Shown: one piece after another, positions 36,408 through 50,597 of the stretch
Position numbering within the stretch: the stretch's first letter is position 1
Layout of the letters: every line of letters starts with the position of its first letter
Assembly (NCBI GenBank): GCA_024803745.1
Contig: JANJXV010000191.1
Coordinates: 1,178,001 to 1,242,000, forward strand
From: Megascapheus bottae
Taxonomy: Eukaryota > Chordata > Mammalia > Rodentia > Geomyidae
DNA: 64,000 nucleotides
Reading direction: 5' to 3'
Made by a program: the position numbers and the translations under genes
The notes under the pieces: generated by a model
Seen by the model: the letters and a program-made list of their open reading frames with translations, nothing else
What the model was told of the DNA's origin: nothing
The model's database searches: none

Positions 36408-39400
36408 CTACTGATTATGACGAATGAGGGAAACCACTGAGCCTAAGTTCCTTTGAGTCTGGCTTACTTCACTTAATATGATTTGTTCTAAGTCTTTCCA
36501 TTTCCTAACAAATGGGGCGATGTCATTCTTTCTGACAGCAGCATAGAATTCCATTGTGCACAAATACCACAACTTGTTGATCCACTCATCAACTGAGGGA
36601 CATCTGGGTTGGTTCCATATCTATGCTACGGTGAATAGTGCTGCAATGAACATTGTTTTGCTAGTGGGTTTAGTATGCCCTTGTTTCTGGATTGTTGGGT
36701 AAATGCCAAGTACTGGAATTGCTGGGTCATAGGGGAGTTGTATGTTTAGCGTTTTGAGGCACTGCCGCACTGCTTTCCATAGTGGTTGAACGAGTTTGCA
36801 CTCCCACCAACAGTGTAGTAGTGATCCCTCCTGACCACATCCCCTCCAGCATCTGTTGTCATTCGTTTTCCTGATCCTGGCTATTCTAACTGGAGTTAGG
36901 TGGAATCTTAGACTTGTTTTGATTTGCATTTCTTTTATGACCAGAGATGTTGAGCATTTCTTCATGTGTCTATAGGCCATTTTTGTTTCTTCTTCAGAGA
37001 AGACTCTCTTTAAGTCTTTGGCCCATTTTGTAATGGGATGGGTGTTACTTTGGAGGTTAGTTTTGGAGTGATTCAATTTTTTGAGTTGTTGATATATTTT
37101 AGATATGAGGCCTTGTTCCGTTGTTTGGGTGGTGAAGATCTTCTCCCACTCTGTAAGCTTCCTGATTAGTTTACTAGCTATATCCGTTGCCATACAAAAG
37201 CTCTGCAGTTTAATGCAGTCCCACTTATCCAGCCTTTCTCTGATTTGTTGTGATTCTTGGTCCTTATTAAGAAAGTTTCGACCTGTGCCAAGGAGGCCTA
37301 GTGTATCTCCTATTCCTTCCTGTAAACTTTTCAGTGTGTCAGCTTTTACCTCCACGTCTTTGATCCATTTGGAGTTAATTCTAGTGCAAGGTGACAAAGA
37401 AGGATCCAACTTTAGTTTTCTGCAGGTGTTGAACCAGTTCTGCCAGCACAACTTGTTGAAGAGGCTATCTTTCTTCCATTCTATTTTTTTGGCTCCGTGG
37501 TCAAAGATTAGGTGGCCATAGGTCTGTGGTTTAACATCTGGGTCCGCAGTTCTACTCCATTGGACTTCAGGCCTGTTCTTGTGCCAATACCAAGCTGTTT
37601 TGAGAATTATAGCTCTGTAATAGAGCCTTAAGTTTGGAATTGAAATTCCTCCAGCGCTGTTCTTTCTGCTAAGAAGTGTTTTTGCTATACGGGGTCTTTT
37701 ATTATTCCATATGAAATTTTGAATTGCCTCTTCTATGTCTTTAAAGAATGACATTGGGATGTTGATGGGTATTACATTGAATTTGTAGATAGCCCTTGGC
37801 AAGATTGTCATTTTCACAATGTTGATTCTTCCAATCCAGGAGCATGGGAGGTTTTTCCATTTCCTTAGTTCTGCTTTAATTTCCTTTTTTAGGGTTTTAA
37901 AGTTTTCATCTAAACGGTCCTTTACATTCTTAGTTAAGCTAATTGCTAGGTACTTTATTTTCTGTGAGGCTATTGTGAAAGGATTTTCTTTCCTGATTAT
38001 TGCCTCGTTCCTCTCAGTGTTGGCGTAAAGTAAGGCAGTTGATTGGTGAGGGTTGATTTTATGGCCTGCTACCCTTCCAAACTTTGAATCAGCTCAAGGA
38101 GCTTGGGAGTAGAGTCTATAGGATTCTTTAAATACAGAATCATGTCATCTGCAAAGAGGGATAGTTTTATTTCCTCTTTCCCTACTTGGATCCCCTTTAT
38201 GCTTGCTTCTTGCCATATTGCACTGCCTAGGAATTCTAGTACTATGTTAAAAAGGAGTGGAGAGAGTGGGCATCCTTGTCTCGTTCCTGATTTTAGAGGG
38301 AATGGCTTTAGATTTTCACCATTAAGTATAATACTAGCAGTGGGTTTCTCATACACAGCCTTTATTACATTGAGAAATGTTCCATGGATTCCTAGTTTCT
38401 CCACATCTTTTAACATAAAGGGGTTTTGGATCTTGTCAAATGCCTTTTCCGCATCTATTGAGACAATCATGTGATTTTATCCCTGCTCCTGTTGATGTGT
38501 TGAATTATATTAATTGATTTGTGTATGTTGAACCAGCTTTGCCTCCCTGTGATGAATCCAGTTTGATCATAGTGTATATTTTTTTTGATGAGTTGTTGAA
38601 GACGGTTGGCCAGTATTTTGTTGAGAAGTTTTGCATCGAGGTTCATCAAAGAAATGGGTCTATAGATCTCTTTCTTTGATGAATCTCTGTCTGGTTTGGG
38701 GATGAGGGATATGCTGGCTTCACAGAATCAGTTTAGTAAAGAACCTTCATTTTCAATTTCGTTGAAGAGCTTGAGGAGTATTGGTGTGAGCTGTGCTTTA
38801 TAGACCTTATAGAATTCAGCTGTGAATCCATCTGGACCTGGGCTCTTTTTAAGTGGAAGTTGTCTAATTTCCATTTCTATTTCAGAGCTTGAAATAGGCC
38901 TGTTGAGTTGGGTTAGCTCTTCTTGGTTCAGTGTGTGTATGTTAATATTGTCTAGGAATTCATCCATTTCTTCTAGATTCTCAAATTTGTTGGCGTAAAG
39001 GTTTGAGAAGTATTTAATCATGATATTCTGGATCTTGGTAATTTCTGTCGTGATATTACCATTTTCATCTGCGATTTTGTTTATTTCGATATGCTCTCTT
39101 CTTTTTTTGGTAAGATTTGCTAAGGGCTTGTCAATTTTGTTAATTCTTTCAAGAACCAACTCCTTGTTTTGTTGATTCTTTCTATAGTTTTTTTTTATTC
39201 CAAATCATTTAATTCTGCTTTGATTTTAATAATTTGCTTTCTCCTAATGGGTTTAGGGTTGGTTTGTTGCTCTTTTTCCAGGAGGTTAAGGTGAGACATT
39301 AACTAGTTGGTTTGCCATTTTTCCAACTTGCTGTTGTAGGCACTCAGCGCTATAAATTTTCCTCTGAGTACTGCCTTTGTTGTTTCCCTAAGGAGTTGAT

Positions 39401-40250
39401 ATTTGTGTGCTCCTTATTGTTAAATTTCATAAACAGTTGGATATCTGTTCTGATCTCTTCGATTACCCATTGTTTTTGATTCAACAATGTGTGGTTCAGT
39501 CTCCATGAGTTACAGGGTTTTCTTTGGTGGAGATGTGTGTTCAGCTCCAATTTGATGCCTTTATGGTCTGAGAGTGTGCATGGAATAATTTCAGTGTTTC
39601 TGAATCTGTCCAGGTTTGCTTTATGGCCTAAGATGTGGTCTATTTTGGAAAATGTTCCATGTGCTGCTGAGAAAAACGTATATTGTGGTGTTACTGGATG
39701 GAATATTTTGGAGATGTCTGTTAGATCTAGTTGGTCTATATAGTTGTTCAGTTCTAAGGTTTCTCTGTTGAGTTTTTGCCTTGTTGATCTGTCCATAGGT
39801 GAGAGTGGTGTGTTAAACTCACCAACAATCACTGTGTTTCCATCTATGTATGGTTTCAGTGTAAGTAAAGTTTGCTTGATGAAGTTTGGAGCTCCGGGAT
39901 TGGGTGTGTAAATATTTAGGATTGTTATGTCTTCCGGGAGGAAAGATCCCTTTAGTAGTATGTAGTAACCTTCTTTGTCTTTTCTTACTAATTTTAGTTT
40001 GAAGTCTATTGTATCTGATATGAGGATGGCAACTCTAGCCTGTTTATGGGGGCAGTTAGCTTGATAGAGTTTATTCCAACCTCTCACTTTCAAAAGATGA
40101 TTGTTTTTGGGTAAGATGTGTCTCTCGAAGTCAGCAGAACGATGGCTCTTGCTTTTTGATCCAACTAGACAACCTATGCCGTTTAATTGGAGAGTTAAGT
40201 CCAGTGATTTTGAGAGTTAGGATTGAGAGATATTTATTAGTTCCTACCAT
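36408..40250 (-). pseudogene. L1 copy 6 ORF2 remnant, broken
   Basis: TAG at about 36,620 (shared with copy 4). A 398-codon frame runs 36,621-37,817. RT is open from 38,470 with FADDMILYL until a private 1-nt loss at about 38,082 (ccaaactttgaatc). The linker frame 38,728-39,159 has private MIKYFSN. The endonuclease frame is at 39,350-40,093 with the common lesions. Confidence 0.92.
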
Positions 40251-40298
40251 TTTTAAAAGCTTTTAGTAGGGCCTGTGTCTTGACAGTTCTTGTGGTCC

Positions 40299-41485
40299 TT
40301 AGATGGTATGCTGTTTAGGTGCCATTTCTTTCCCTATATTGCATTTATTTTGGTTTTCTATGTATAGAGCATCTTTGAGAATTCTCTGTAGTGTTGGTTT
40401 TGTTTCGACGTATTGTTGCAGCTTTTCCCTGGAATGGAATGTTTTTTTTATTTTTCCCTCAGTTATGAATGAGAGCTTAGCTGGCTACAGTATACTTGGT
40501 TCGTAGTTATTTGATATAAGGGCATGACATATATGCTTCCAGTCACTTCGTGCTAGCATGGTCTCTGCTGAGAAATCTGGGGTTATTCTGATTGGTTTGC
40601 CTTTGTAGGTTACTGATCCCTTTTCCCTGGCTGCCTTTAGGATCTTTCCTTTCGTTTCTATTGATCCAGTTCGGATCACAATGTGGCGGTGGGATGTTCT
40701 TTTCTGGTCAGGTCTGTTTGGGGTTCTAAAAGCTTCTCGTATCTGGATGGGCCTGCCCTTCTGGATATTTGGGAAATCCTCTGAGATGATTCCCTGAAGT
40801 ATATTTCCAATACCATTGACCTCTTTCTCCACGCCCTCCTCAATACCAACTAGCCTTAAATTAGGCTTCCTAATTGTATCTTGGACCTCCTGAAGTGCTC
40901 TCTCATATTTCCTAGATTTGGATTGACTCATTTTCTGTTCTTTATAATACCTAAATTATCTTCAGCCACGGAAATTCTCTCCTCTGCAATGTCTAACCTG
41001 CTATCAAAGCTATCTACTTTATTTTTCATCTCCCTTGCTTGTAATTTCTCACTTTTGATGCCTTGCCTCCCTTGTTTTAGATCATGTATGGATTTCTTTA
41101 TCTCCTTGATTTCCTTTTGAGTGGTTAGCTCAGTAGCTTTATTTTCTTTAGACATTTGCTGGAGTTTGGTCACGTTTTTATTTGTGGATTCTTTGAATTC
41201 ATCCATCTTTCTTTGAAAAACCTTTATTATGACCTCCTTTATGGCTTCTTCTTTTTCACTTATCACCTTGTTTTTGCTTTCCTCTTGTTCAGGTATGGCT
41301 TCCTCCATTATCTCTTTCTTTATATTTTCACATTTTTCATTAATGATGTTTATCAATTGCATTTGTGTAGCAATTGGAAGACTCTCCTCTAGGTTTGCCA
41401 GTGACTGCTCCATTGTCTGTTTACATTGGGTGGGGGATGTTGTTTCTTGATTTGACATTTTTCTTGAGTTTCTTGTTCTGCCCAT
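40299..41485 (-). pseudogene. L1 copy 6 ORF1 remnant, broken
   Basis: Starts MGRTRNSRKM at 41,485. A 185-codon frame runs to GIIKNRK at 40,928 (4-nt deletion), with private KQGRQGIKSEKLQ. The second frame runs 40,485-40,931 to the common TAG, then a private 2-nt insertion. Confidence 0.9.
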
Positions 41486-42145
41486 TTGAAAATGGGAGCA
41501 AGATTACTACTAAATACGATTATAGTTTTTCAGATATAACCAACCTAGACCTCTGTCGCTGGCAGACACTAGATGTTCACAAGTTTTGATTGGTATTATC
41601 ACTCTTTCTTTTTGTGCACTTACAGACCAGCCTAATACAACCACTGATAAGCGATTTATACCCAAAACAATAAGCCTCTCAATCCAATCTCTATTGTCTT
41701 TAAGTCCCTCTGAGCCTAGAGAATAATTAACCACCTACATATACAATATTGCTCAACAGCCATCAAGTGTAGATCCGTGCAGTATAAGGGTTGAAAGACG
41801 AGCAGAGGTCCAGAGATAGAAAAAAAGAATGAGAGAGGTCAGGGGATGTGCAAGAGGATTACGTAGGAGTGTAAGAATATTGTAGTAATGAAGAAAAGTT
41901 ATAGCATAAGGATAACTGACAGAAGTTGGTAAGTAGGTAGCATATTTGAGTACAAAGTTTGGAAAGTATTAGAATAAAACTTATGTGTTGCTGCACGACT
42001 AGCTCTTAGCCCAACCAGTGGCCTCACAGTGGACCATGGGATGGATCTGTTTTTCTTGTCTACGTTGAGGGAAAGGGGTATTTCACAAGATGCAGAAGCG
42101 AAGATTTCAGAAGCAAATGCTGTGAGTGAATTAGCTCGTAAAAAG

Positions 42146-42359
42146 CATTTTTATTTTCTTTTATCTTTCTGCCAGTCTTGGGGCTTGAATTCAGGGCCTG
42201 AGCACTGTCCTCGGGTTTTCTCAAGTCTAGCCCTCTGCCACTTGAGCCACAGTGCCACATCTAGATTTTCTATCTATGTGGTACTTAGCAATCAAACCCA
42301 GATCTTCATGGATGCTAGGCAAGCACTCTACCACTATGCCAAACTCTCAACCCTGATAT
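42146..42359 (-). mobile_element. SINE A in spacer 6
   Basis: Same insertion as in the other spacers; private gtacttagcaatc. Confidence 0.85.
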
Positions 42360-42591
42360 AGTAATTATAAAGTCATCGTCATCATCATCATATCCAAATA
42401 TCCTTTCTCCTACAAAGAATGAACACTTAACTGTGTCTAATTCTTTTTTTTTAATTTCACTAATTCTTCTGTGTTTTTCCCTCTTGCATTTTTTACACAT
42501 GACAGCAAAGCTAATCATCAGGAAAAAATTGATTAGGATACAGAAACCTAATAATATCCTAGTAGATTGACGTCAAAAATATGTGCAAGAT

Positions 42592-42789
42592 GCCCTGTGT
42601 GTTTGACCTAGTGGGAGAGTCCTTGGCTACCAAGCAGTAAGCCTCCGGTTTGATTCCTCATTACCACATACATAGAAAACGCTGCAAGTGGTGCTGTGGC
42701 TCGGTGGGACAGCTAAAGCCTAAAGAAAGCCCAAGAACAATGTTCACACTCTGAGGTCAAGTCCCAAGACTAGCAAAAACAAAAATAAT
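42592..42789 (+). mobile_element. SINE B in spacer 6
   Basis: Same insertion as in the other spacers; shares gcctccggtttg with spacer 5. Confidence 0.85.
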
Positions 42790-43171
42790 TCGACAAGGGG
42801 CAAAATGCAGGCAGAGAAGGCACTGTGAAGCAAATGTTTTGTAAAGGATGAGGGCAATATTGACCCTTAAGTTTGGATCTTACCTAAGAAAGGCTCCTTG
42901 AACCTGAGACCAGACTGGTAGTTGGGCCTAGTGGAAGACATTGGGTTTGGACAAATAAGGTGTGCTGTATACTAAATCCACATGTATATTGTGAGACTGG
43001 AGGAGAGATTCAGCCTCCAGTATGTCTTTGGTGAGGTCTTTTGTGAGCAAGGATCTTTGGTCATTGGGCCCTGAAAGGTGACCCTGCCTCCCTCACAATG
43101 GAACAGAATATGGAACCCTGGTAACCAAGCCACTGTAACTAACAACCAGCTCAAGCCAGCTCACTTGGCCT

Positions 43172-43358
43172 GTGGCTCAGGAGGAAGAAAGATGTTGCTG
43201 TGCTGTTGCCAAAGGTCAGGAAACTCGAGTCTCAGGCATGGAAGTTGTGGATGTCTTACTCGAAGATGTACATGCTAGATCATTGCCAAGCCACAAATCC
43301 AGTATAACAGAACTTTCTCTAAGAAGAAGGCCAGGAAAATCCAGGGCAACCAGATGAG
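43172..43358 (+). pseudogene. Spacer 6 copy of the candidate exon, broken
   Basis: Consensus array version. Donor-like GAG|GTAAAT retained just after it. Confidence 0.4.
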
Positions 43359-43833
43359 GTAAATTTTTAAGAAGAAATGTATTTGACCCCATCATCCTCC
43401 CCACACAGTACAACTTTCTTTTTTTTTCATTTTTTTATTGTAATTAGTAAAAGGGTTAGATGATATTTGCCAGATAGAAGGTGCATTAATTCACATACAT
43501 TGATACCCTTTCACATGTCTTGGTACCCATTTCCCTCCAACCCCACACCCCCCACCCGTCTTGGTTTTCCCCCCTTCCCTATCAAATTTCAAATATCCAA
43601 ATACAAATAAATTCAATATATCAGATAACAAAGTGAGATACTATACCAATATGGGATAATCAAGGGACAGCAAGCGAGATGAGAGACAACATAGTACATT
43701 AAGGACAACAATCATTCATTATATGGCTTTTGTGTCAATATCCTGGAGGTCCTTTCATTTAGCTTCACATTATATGGCCTTATATATGGCCTTTTGCTCT
43801 ATTGACAATCTCTGCTAGTAGAGCCCAAGGTTT

Positions 43834-46800
43834 CTACTGATTATGACGAATGAGGGAAACCACTGAGCCTAAGTTCCTTTGAGTCTGGCTTACTTCACTT
43901 AATATGATTTGTTCTAAGTCTTTCCATTTCCTAACAAATGGGGCGATGTCATTCTTTCTGACAGCAGCATAGAATTCCATTGTGTACAAATACCACAACT
44001 TGTTGATCCACTCATCAACTGAGGGACATCTGGGTTGGTTCCATATCTTTGCTATGGTGAATAGTGCTGCAATGAACATTGTTGTGCTAGTGGGTTTAGT
44101 ATGCCCTTGTTTCTGGATTGTTGGGTAAATGCCAAGTACTGGAATTGCTGGGTCATAGGGGAGTTGTATGTTTAGCGTTTTGAGGCACTGCCGCACTGCT
44201 TTCCATAGTGGTTGAACGAGTTTGCACTCCCACCAACAGTGTAGTAGTGATCCCTCCTGACCACATCCCCTCCAGCATCTGTTGTCATTCGTTTTCCTGA
44301 TCCTGGCCATTCTAACTGGAGTTAGGTGGAATCTTAGACTTGTTTTGATTTGCATTTCTTTTATGACCAGAGATGTTGAGCATTTCTTCATGTGTCTATA
44401 GGCCATTTTTGTTTCTTCTTCAGAGAAGACTCTCTTTAAGTCGTTTGCCCATTTTGTATTGGGATGGGTGTTACTTTGGAGGTTAGTTTTGGAGTGATTC
44501 AATTTTTTGAGTTGTTGATATATTTTAGATATGAGGCCTTGTTCCGTTGTTTGGGTGGTGAAGATCTTCTCCCACTCTGTAGGCTTCCTGATTAGTTTAC
44601 TAGCTATATCCGTTGCCATACAAAAGCTCTGCAGTTTAATGCAGTCCCACTTATCCAGCCTTTCTCTGATTTGTTGTGATTCTTGGTCCTTATTAAGAAA
44701 GTTTCGACCTGTACCAAGGAGGCCTAGTGTATCTCCTATTCCTTCCTGTAAACTTTTCAGTGTGTCAGCTTTTACCTCCACGTCTTTGATCCATTTGGAG
44801 TTAATTCTAGTGCAAGGTGACAAAGAAGGATCCAAGTTTAGTTTTCTGCAGGTGTTTAACCAGTTCTGCCAGCACAACTTGTTGAAGAGGCTATCTTTCT
44901 TCCATTCTATTTTTTTGGCTCCGTGGTCAAAGATTAGGTGGCCATAGGCCTGTGGTTTAATATCTGGGTCCGCAGTTCTACTCCATTGGACTTCAGGCCT
45001 GTTCTTGTGCCAGTACCAAGCTGTTTTGAGAATTACAGCTCTGTAATAGAGCCTTAAGTTTGGAATTGAAATTCCTCCAGCGCTGTTCTTTCTGCTAAGA
45101 AGTGTTTTTGCTATACGGGGTCTTTTATTATTCCATATGAAATTTTGAATTGCCTCTTCTATGTGTTTAAAGAATGACATTGGGATGTTGATGGGTATTA
45201 CATTGAATTTGTAGATAGCCCTTGGCAAGATTGTCATTTTCACAATGTTGATTCTTCCAATCCAGGAGCATGGGAGGTTTTTCCATTTCCTTAGTTCTGC
45301 TTTAATTTCCTTTTTTAGGGTTTTAAAGTTTTCATCTAAACGGTCCTTTACATTCTTAGTTAAGCTAATTGCTAGGTACTTTATTTTCTTTGAGGCTATT
45401 GTGAAAGGATTTTCTTTCCTGATTATTGCCTCGTTCCTCTCAGTGTTGGCGTAAAGTAAGGCAGTTGATTTGTGAGGGTTGATTTTATGGCCTGCTACCC
45501 TTCCAAAGCTTTGAATCAGCTCAAGGAGCTTGGGAGTAGAGTCTATAGGATTCTTTAAATACAGAATCATGTCATCTGCAAAGAGGGATAGTTTTATTTC
45601 CTCTTTCCCTACTTGGATCCCCTTTATGCTTGCTTCTTGCCATATTGCACTGCCTAGGAATTCTAGTCCTATGTTAAAAAGGAGTGGAGAGAGTGGGCAT
45701 CCTTGTCTCGTTCCTGATTTTAGAGGGAATGGCTTTAGATTTTCACCATTAAGTATAATACTAGCAGTGGGTTTCTCATACACAGCCTTTATTACATTGA
45801 GAAATGTTCCATGGATTCCTAGTTTCTCCACATCTTTTAACATAAAGGGGTTTTGGATCTTGTCAAATGCCTTTTCCGCATCTATTGAGACAATCATGTG
45901 ATTTTATCCCTGCTCCTGTTGATGTGTTGAATTATATTAATTGATTTGTGTATGTTGAACCAGCTTTGCCTCCCTGTGATGAATCCAGTTTGATCATAGT
46001 GTACATTTTTTTTGATGAGTTGTTGTAGACGGTTGGCCAGTATTTTGTTGAGAAGTTTGCATCGAGGTTCATCAAAGAAATGGGTCTATAGATCTCTTTC
46101 TTTGATGATTCTCTGTCTGGTTTGGGGATGAGGGATATGCTGGCTTCACAGAATCAGTTTAGTAAAGAACCTTCATTTTCAATTTCGTTGAAGAGCTTGA
46201 GGAGTATTGGTGTGAGCTCTGCTTTGAAGACCTTATAGAATTCAGCTGTGAATCCATCTGGCCCTGGGCTCTTTTTAAGTGGAAGTTGTCTAATTTCCAT
46301 TTCTATTTCAGAGCTTGAAATAGGCCTGTTGAGTTGGGTTAGCTCTTCTTGGTTCAGTGTGTGTATGTTAATATTGTCTAGGAATTCATCCATTTCTTCT
46401 AGATTCTCAAATTTGTTGGCGTAAAGGTTTGAGAAGTATTCCCTCATGATGTTCTGGATCTTGGTAATTTCTGTCGTGATATTACCATTTTCATCTGCGA
46501 TTTTGTTTATTTCGATATGCTCTCTTCTTTTTTTGGTAAGATTTGCTAAGGGCTTGTCAATTTTGTTAATTCTTTCAAGAACCAACTCCTTGTTTTGTTG
46601 ATTCTTTCTATAGTTTTTTTTATTCCAAATCATTTAATTCTGCTTTGATTTTAATAATTTGCTTTCTCCTAATGGGTTTAGGGTTGGTTTGTTGCTCTTT
46701 TTCCAGGAGGTTAAGGTGAGACATTAACTAGTTGGTTTGCCATTTTTCCAACTTGCTGTTGTAGGCACTCCACGCTATAAATTTTCCTCTGAGTACTGCC

Positions 46801-47675
46801 TTTGTTGTGTCCCTAAGGAGTTGATATTTGTGTGCTCCTTATTGTTAAATTTCATAAACAGTTGGATATCTGTTCTGATCTCTTTGATTACCCATTGTTT
46901 TTGACTCAACAATGTGTGGTTCAGTCTCCATGAGTTACAGGGTTTTCTTTGGTGGAGATGTGTGTTCAGCTCCAATTTGATGCCTTTATGGTCTGAGAGT
47001 GTGCATGGAATAATTTCAGTGTTTCTGAATCTGTCCAGGTTTGCTTTATGGCCTAAGATGTGGTCTATTTTGGAAAATGTTCCATGTGCTGCTGAGAAAA
47101 ACGTATATTGTGGTGTTACTGGGTGGAATATTCTGCAGATGTCTGTTAGATCTAGTTGGTCTATATAGTTGTTCAGTTCTAAGGTTTCTCTGTTGAGTTT
47201 TTGCCTTGTTGATCTGTCCATAGGTGAGAGTGGTGTGTTAAACTCACCAACAATCACTGTGTTTCGATCTATGTATGGTTTCAGTGTAAGTAAAGTTTGC
47301 TTGATGAAGTTTGGAGCTCCGGGATTGGGTGTGTAAATATTTAGGATTGTTATGTCTTCTGGGAGGAAAGATCCCTTTAGTAGTATGTAGTAACCTTCTT
47401 TGTCTTTTCCTACTAATTTTAGTTTGAAGTCTATTGTATCTGATATGAGGATGGCAACTCTAGCCTGTTTATGGGGGCAGTTAGCTTGATAGAGTTTATT
47501 CCAACCTCTCCCTTTCAAAAGATGATTGTTTTGGGGTAAGATGTGTCTCTTGAAGTCAGCAGAACGATGGCTCTTGCTTTTTGATCCAACTAGACAACCT
47601 ATGGCGTTTAATTGGAGAGTTAAGTCCATTGATATTGAGAGTTAGGATTGAGAGATATTTATTAGTTCCTACCAT
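43834..47675 (-). pseudogene. L1 copy 7 ORF2 remnant, broken but with a long RT frame
   Basis: A 687-codon frame (43,834-45,897) is open from [13 protein letters not shown] through [21 protein letters not shown], the thumb region and the C-terminal CWRGCGQ...HCWWEC cluster to RHNQ. This is the best preserved ORF2 half besides copy 2. Linker 46,154-46,633 and endonuclease 46,775-47,629 carry the same TGA and frameshifts as all copies. Confidence 0.93.
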
Positions 47676-47723
47676 TTTTAAAAGCTTTTAGTAGGGCCTG
47701 TGTCTTGACAGTTCTTGTGGTCC

Positions 47724-48907
47724 TTAGATGGTATGCTGTTTAGGTGCCTTTGCTTTCCCTATATTGCATTTATTTTGGTTTTCTATGTATAGAGCATCTT
47801 TGAGAATTCTCTGTAGTGTTGGTTTTGTTTCGACGTATTGTTGCAGCTTTTCCCTGGAATGGAATGTTTTTATTGTTTCCTCAGTTATGAATGAGAGCTT
47901 AGCTGGCTACAGTATTCTTGGTTGGTAGTTATTTGATTTAAGGGCATGACATATATGCTTCCAGTCACTTCGTGCTTGCATGGTCTCTGCTGAGAAATCT
48001 GGGGTTATTCTGATTGGTTTGCCTTTGTAGGTTACTGATCCCTTTTCCCTGGCTGCCTTTAGGATCTTTCCTTTCGTTTCTATTGATCCAGTTCGGATCA
48101 CAATGTGGCGGTGGGATGTTCTTTTCTGGTCAGGTCTGTTTGGGGTTCTAAAAGCTTCTCGTATCTGGATGGGCCTGCCCTTCTGGATATTTGGGAAATT
48201 CTCTGAGATGATTCCCTGAAGTATATTTCCAATACCATTGACCTCTTTCTCCACGCCCTCCTCAATACCAACTAGCCTTAAATTAGGCTTCCTAATTGTA
48301 TCTTGGACCTCCTGAAGCGCTCTCTCATATATCCTAGATTTGGATTGACTCATTTTCTGTTCTTTATAATACCTAAATTATCTTCAGCCATGGAAATTCT
48401 CTCCTCTGCAATTTCTAACCTGCTATCAAAGCTATCTACTTTATTTTTCATCTCCCTTGCTTCTAATTGCTCACTTTTGATGCCTTGCATCCCTTGTTTT
48501 AGATCATGTATGGATTTCTTTATCTCCTTGATTTCCTTTTGAGTGGTTAGCTCAGTAGCTTTATTTTCTTTGGACATTTGCTGGAGTTTGGTCACGTTTT
48601 TATTTGTGGATTCTTTGAATTCATCCATCTTTCTTTGAAAAACCTTTATTATGGCCTCCTTTATGGCTTCTTCTTTTTCACTTATCACCTTGTTTTTGCT
48701 TTCCTCTTGTTCAGGTATGGCTTCCTCCATTATCTCTTTCTTTATATTTTCACATGTTTCATTAATGATGTTTATCAATTGCATTTGTGTAGCAATTGGA
48801 AGACTCTCCTCTAGGTTTGCCAGTGACTGTTCCATTGTCTGTTTACATTGGGTGGGGGATGTTGTTTCTTGATTTGACATTTTTCTTGAGTTTCTTGTTC
48901 TGCCCAT
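47724..48907 (-). pseudogene. L1 copy 7 ORF1 remnant, broken
   Basis: Starts MGRTRNSRKM at 48,907. A 185-codon coiled-coil frame runs to 48,350 with the 4-nt deletion. The second frame runs 47,907-48,353 (KSRIYERALQ, TMQARSDWK as in copy 4) to the common TAG. Confidence 0.9.
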
Positions 48908-49568
48908 TTGAAAATGGGAGCAAGATTACTACTAAATACGATTATAGTTTTTCAGATATAACCAACCTAGACCTCTGTCGCTGGCAGACACTAGATGTTC
49001 ACAAGTTTTGATTGGTATTATCACTCTTTCTTTTTGTGCACTTACAGACCAGCCTAATACAACCACTGATAAGCTATTTATACCCAAAACAATAAGCCTC
49101 TCAATCCAATCTCTATTGTCTTTAAGTCCCTCTGAGCCTAGAGAATAATTAACCACCTACATATACAATATTGCTCAACAGCCATCAAGTGTAGATCCGT
49201 GCAGTATAAGGGTTGAAAGACGAGCAGAGGTCCAGAGATAGAAAAAAAGAATGAGAGAGGTCAGGGGAGGTGCAAGAGGATTAACGTAGGAGTATAAGAA
49301 TATTGTAGTAATGAAGAAAAGTTATAGCATAAGGATAACTGACATAAGTTGGTAAGTAGGTAGCATATTTGAGTACAAATTTTGGAAAGTATCAGAATAA
49401 AACTTATGTGTTGCTGCACGACTAGCTCTTAGCCCAACCATTGGCCTCACAGTGGACCCTGGGATGGATCTGTTTTTCTTGTCTACGTTGAGGGAAAGGG
49501 GTATTTCACAAGATGCAGAAGCGAAGATTTCAGAAGCAAATGCTGTGAGTGAATTAGCTGGCAAAAAG

Positions 49569-49782
49569 CATTTTCATTTTCTTTTATCTTTCTGCCAGTC
49601 TTGGGGCTTGAATTCAGGGCCTGAGCACTGTCCTCGGGTTTTCTCAAGTCTAGCCCTCTGCCACTTGAGCCACAGTGCCACATCTAGGTTTTCTATCTAT
49701 GTGGTACTGAGCAATCAAACCCAGATCTTCATGGATGCTAGGCAAGCACTCTACCACTATGCCAAACTCTCAACCCTGACAT
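49569..49782 (-). mobile_element. SINE A in spacer 7
   Basis: Same insertion as in the other spacers. Confidence 0.85.
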
Positions 49783-50017
49783 AGTAATTATAAAGTCATC
49801 ATCATCATCATCATCATATCCAAATATCCTTTCTCCTACAAAGAATGAACACTTAACTGTGTCTAATGCTTTTTTTTTAATTTCACTAATTCTTCTGTGT
49901 TTTTCCCTCTTGCATTTTTTACACAAGACAGCAAAGCTAATCATCAGGAAAAAATTGATTAGGATACAGAAACCTAATAATATCCTAGTAGATTGACGTC
50001 AAAAATATGTGCAAGAT

Positions 50018-50215
50018 GCACTGTGTGTTTGACCTAGTGGTAGAGTCCTTGGCTACCAAGCAGTAAGCCTCAGGTTTGATTCCTCGTTACCACATAAATA
50101 CAAAACGCTGCAAGTGGTGCTGTGGCTCGGTGGGACAGCTAAAGCCTAAAGAAAGCCCAAGAACAATGTTCACACTCTGAGGTCAAGTCCCAAGACTAGC
50201 AAAAACAAAAATAAT
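50018..50215 (+). mobile_element. SINE B in spacer 7
   Basis: Same insertion as in the other spacers, with the gtggtagagtcc head variant also seen in spacer 2. Confidence 0.85.
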
Positions 50216-50597
50216 TCGACAAGGGGCAAAATTCAGGCAGAGAAGGCACTGTGAAGCAAATGTTTTGTAAAGGATGAGGGCAATATTGACCCTTAAGTTT
50301 GGATCTTACCTAAGAAAGGCTCCTTGAGCCTGAGACCAGACTGGTAGTTGGGCCTAGTGGAAGACATTCGGATTGGACAAATAAGGTGTGCTGTATACTA
50401 CATCCACATGTATATTGTGAGACTGGAGGAGAGATTCAGCCTCCAGTATGTCTTTGGTGAGGTCTTTTGTGAGCAAGGATCTTTGGTCATTGGGCCCTGA
50501 AAGGTGACCCTGCCTCCCTCACAATGGAACAGAATATGGAACCCTGGTAACCAAGCCACTGTAACTAACAACCAGCTCAAGCCAGCTCACTTGGCCT

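Larger units (their letters stand above)
35994..42044 (-). mobile_element. L1 copy 6
   Basis: Complete structure. It shares with copy 4 the TAG before IWNQ and the gtgcacaaatacc variant. Private: a 2-nt insertion in ORF1 (gttttttttatttttccc, about 40,443), and ccagtgattttg, which removes an ATG in the shifted endonuclease frame. C-rich tract at about 36,107-36,130. Confidence 0.95.
42045..43417 (+). repeat. Array spacer 6
   Basis: The triplet run has one interrupted unit (tcatcgtca, about 42,374). Private change aaatccacatg near 42,975 and a run of eight T at about 42,445. Confidence 0.9.
43418..49466 (-). mobile_element. L1 copy 7
   Basis: Complete structure. 5' UTR and left-spacer-junction variants are shared with copy 5. 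C-rich tract at 43,533-43,557. A private 1-nt loss (agaagtttgcatcg, about 46,056) lies between linker and RT. Confidence 0.95.
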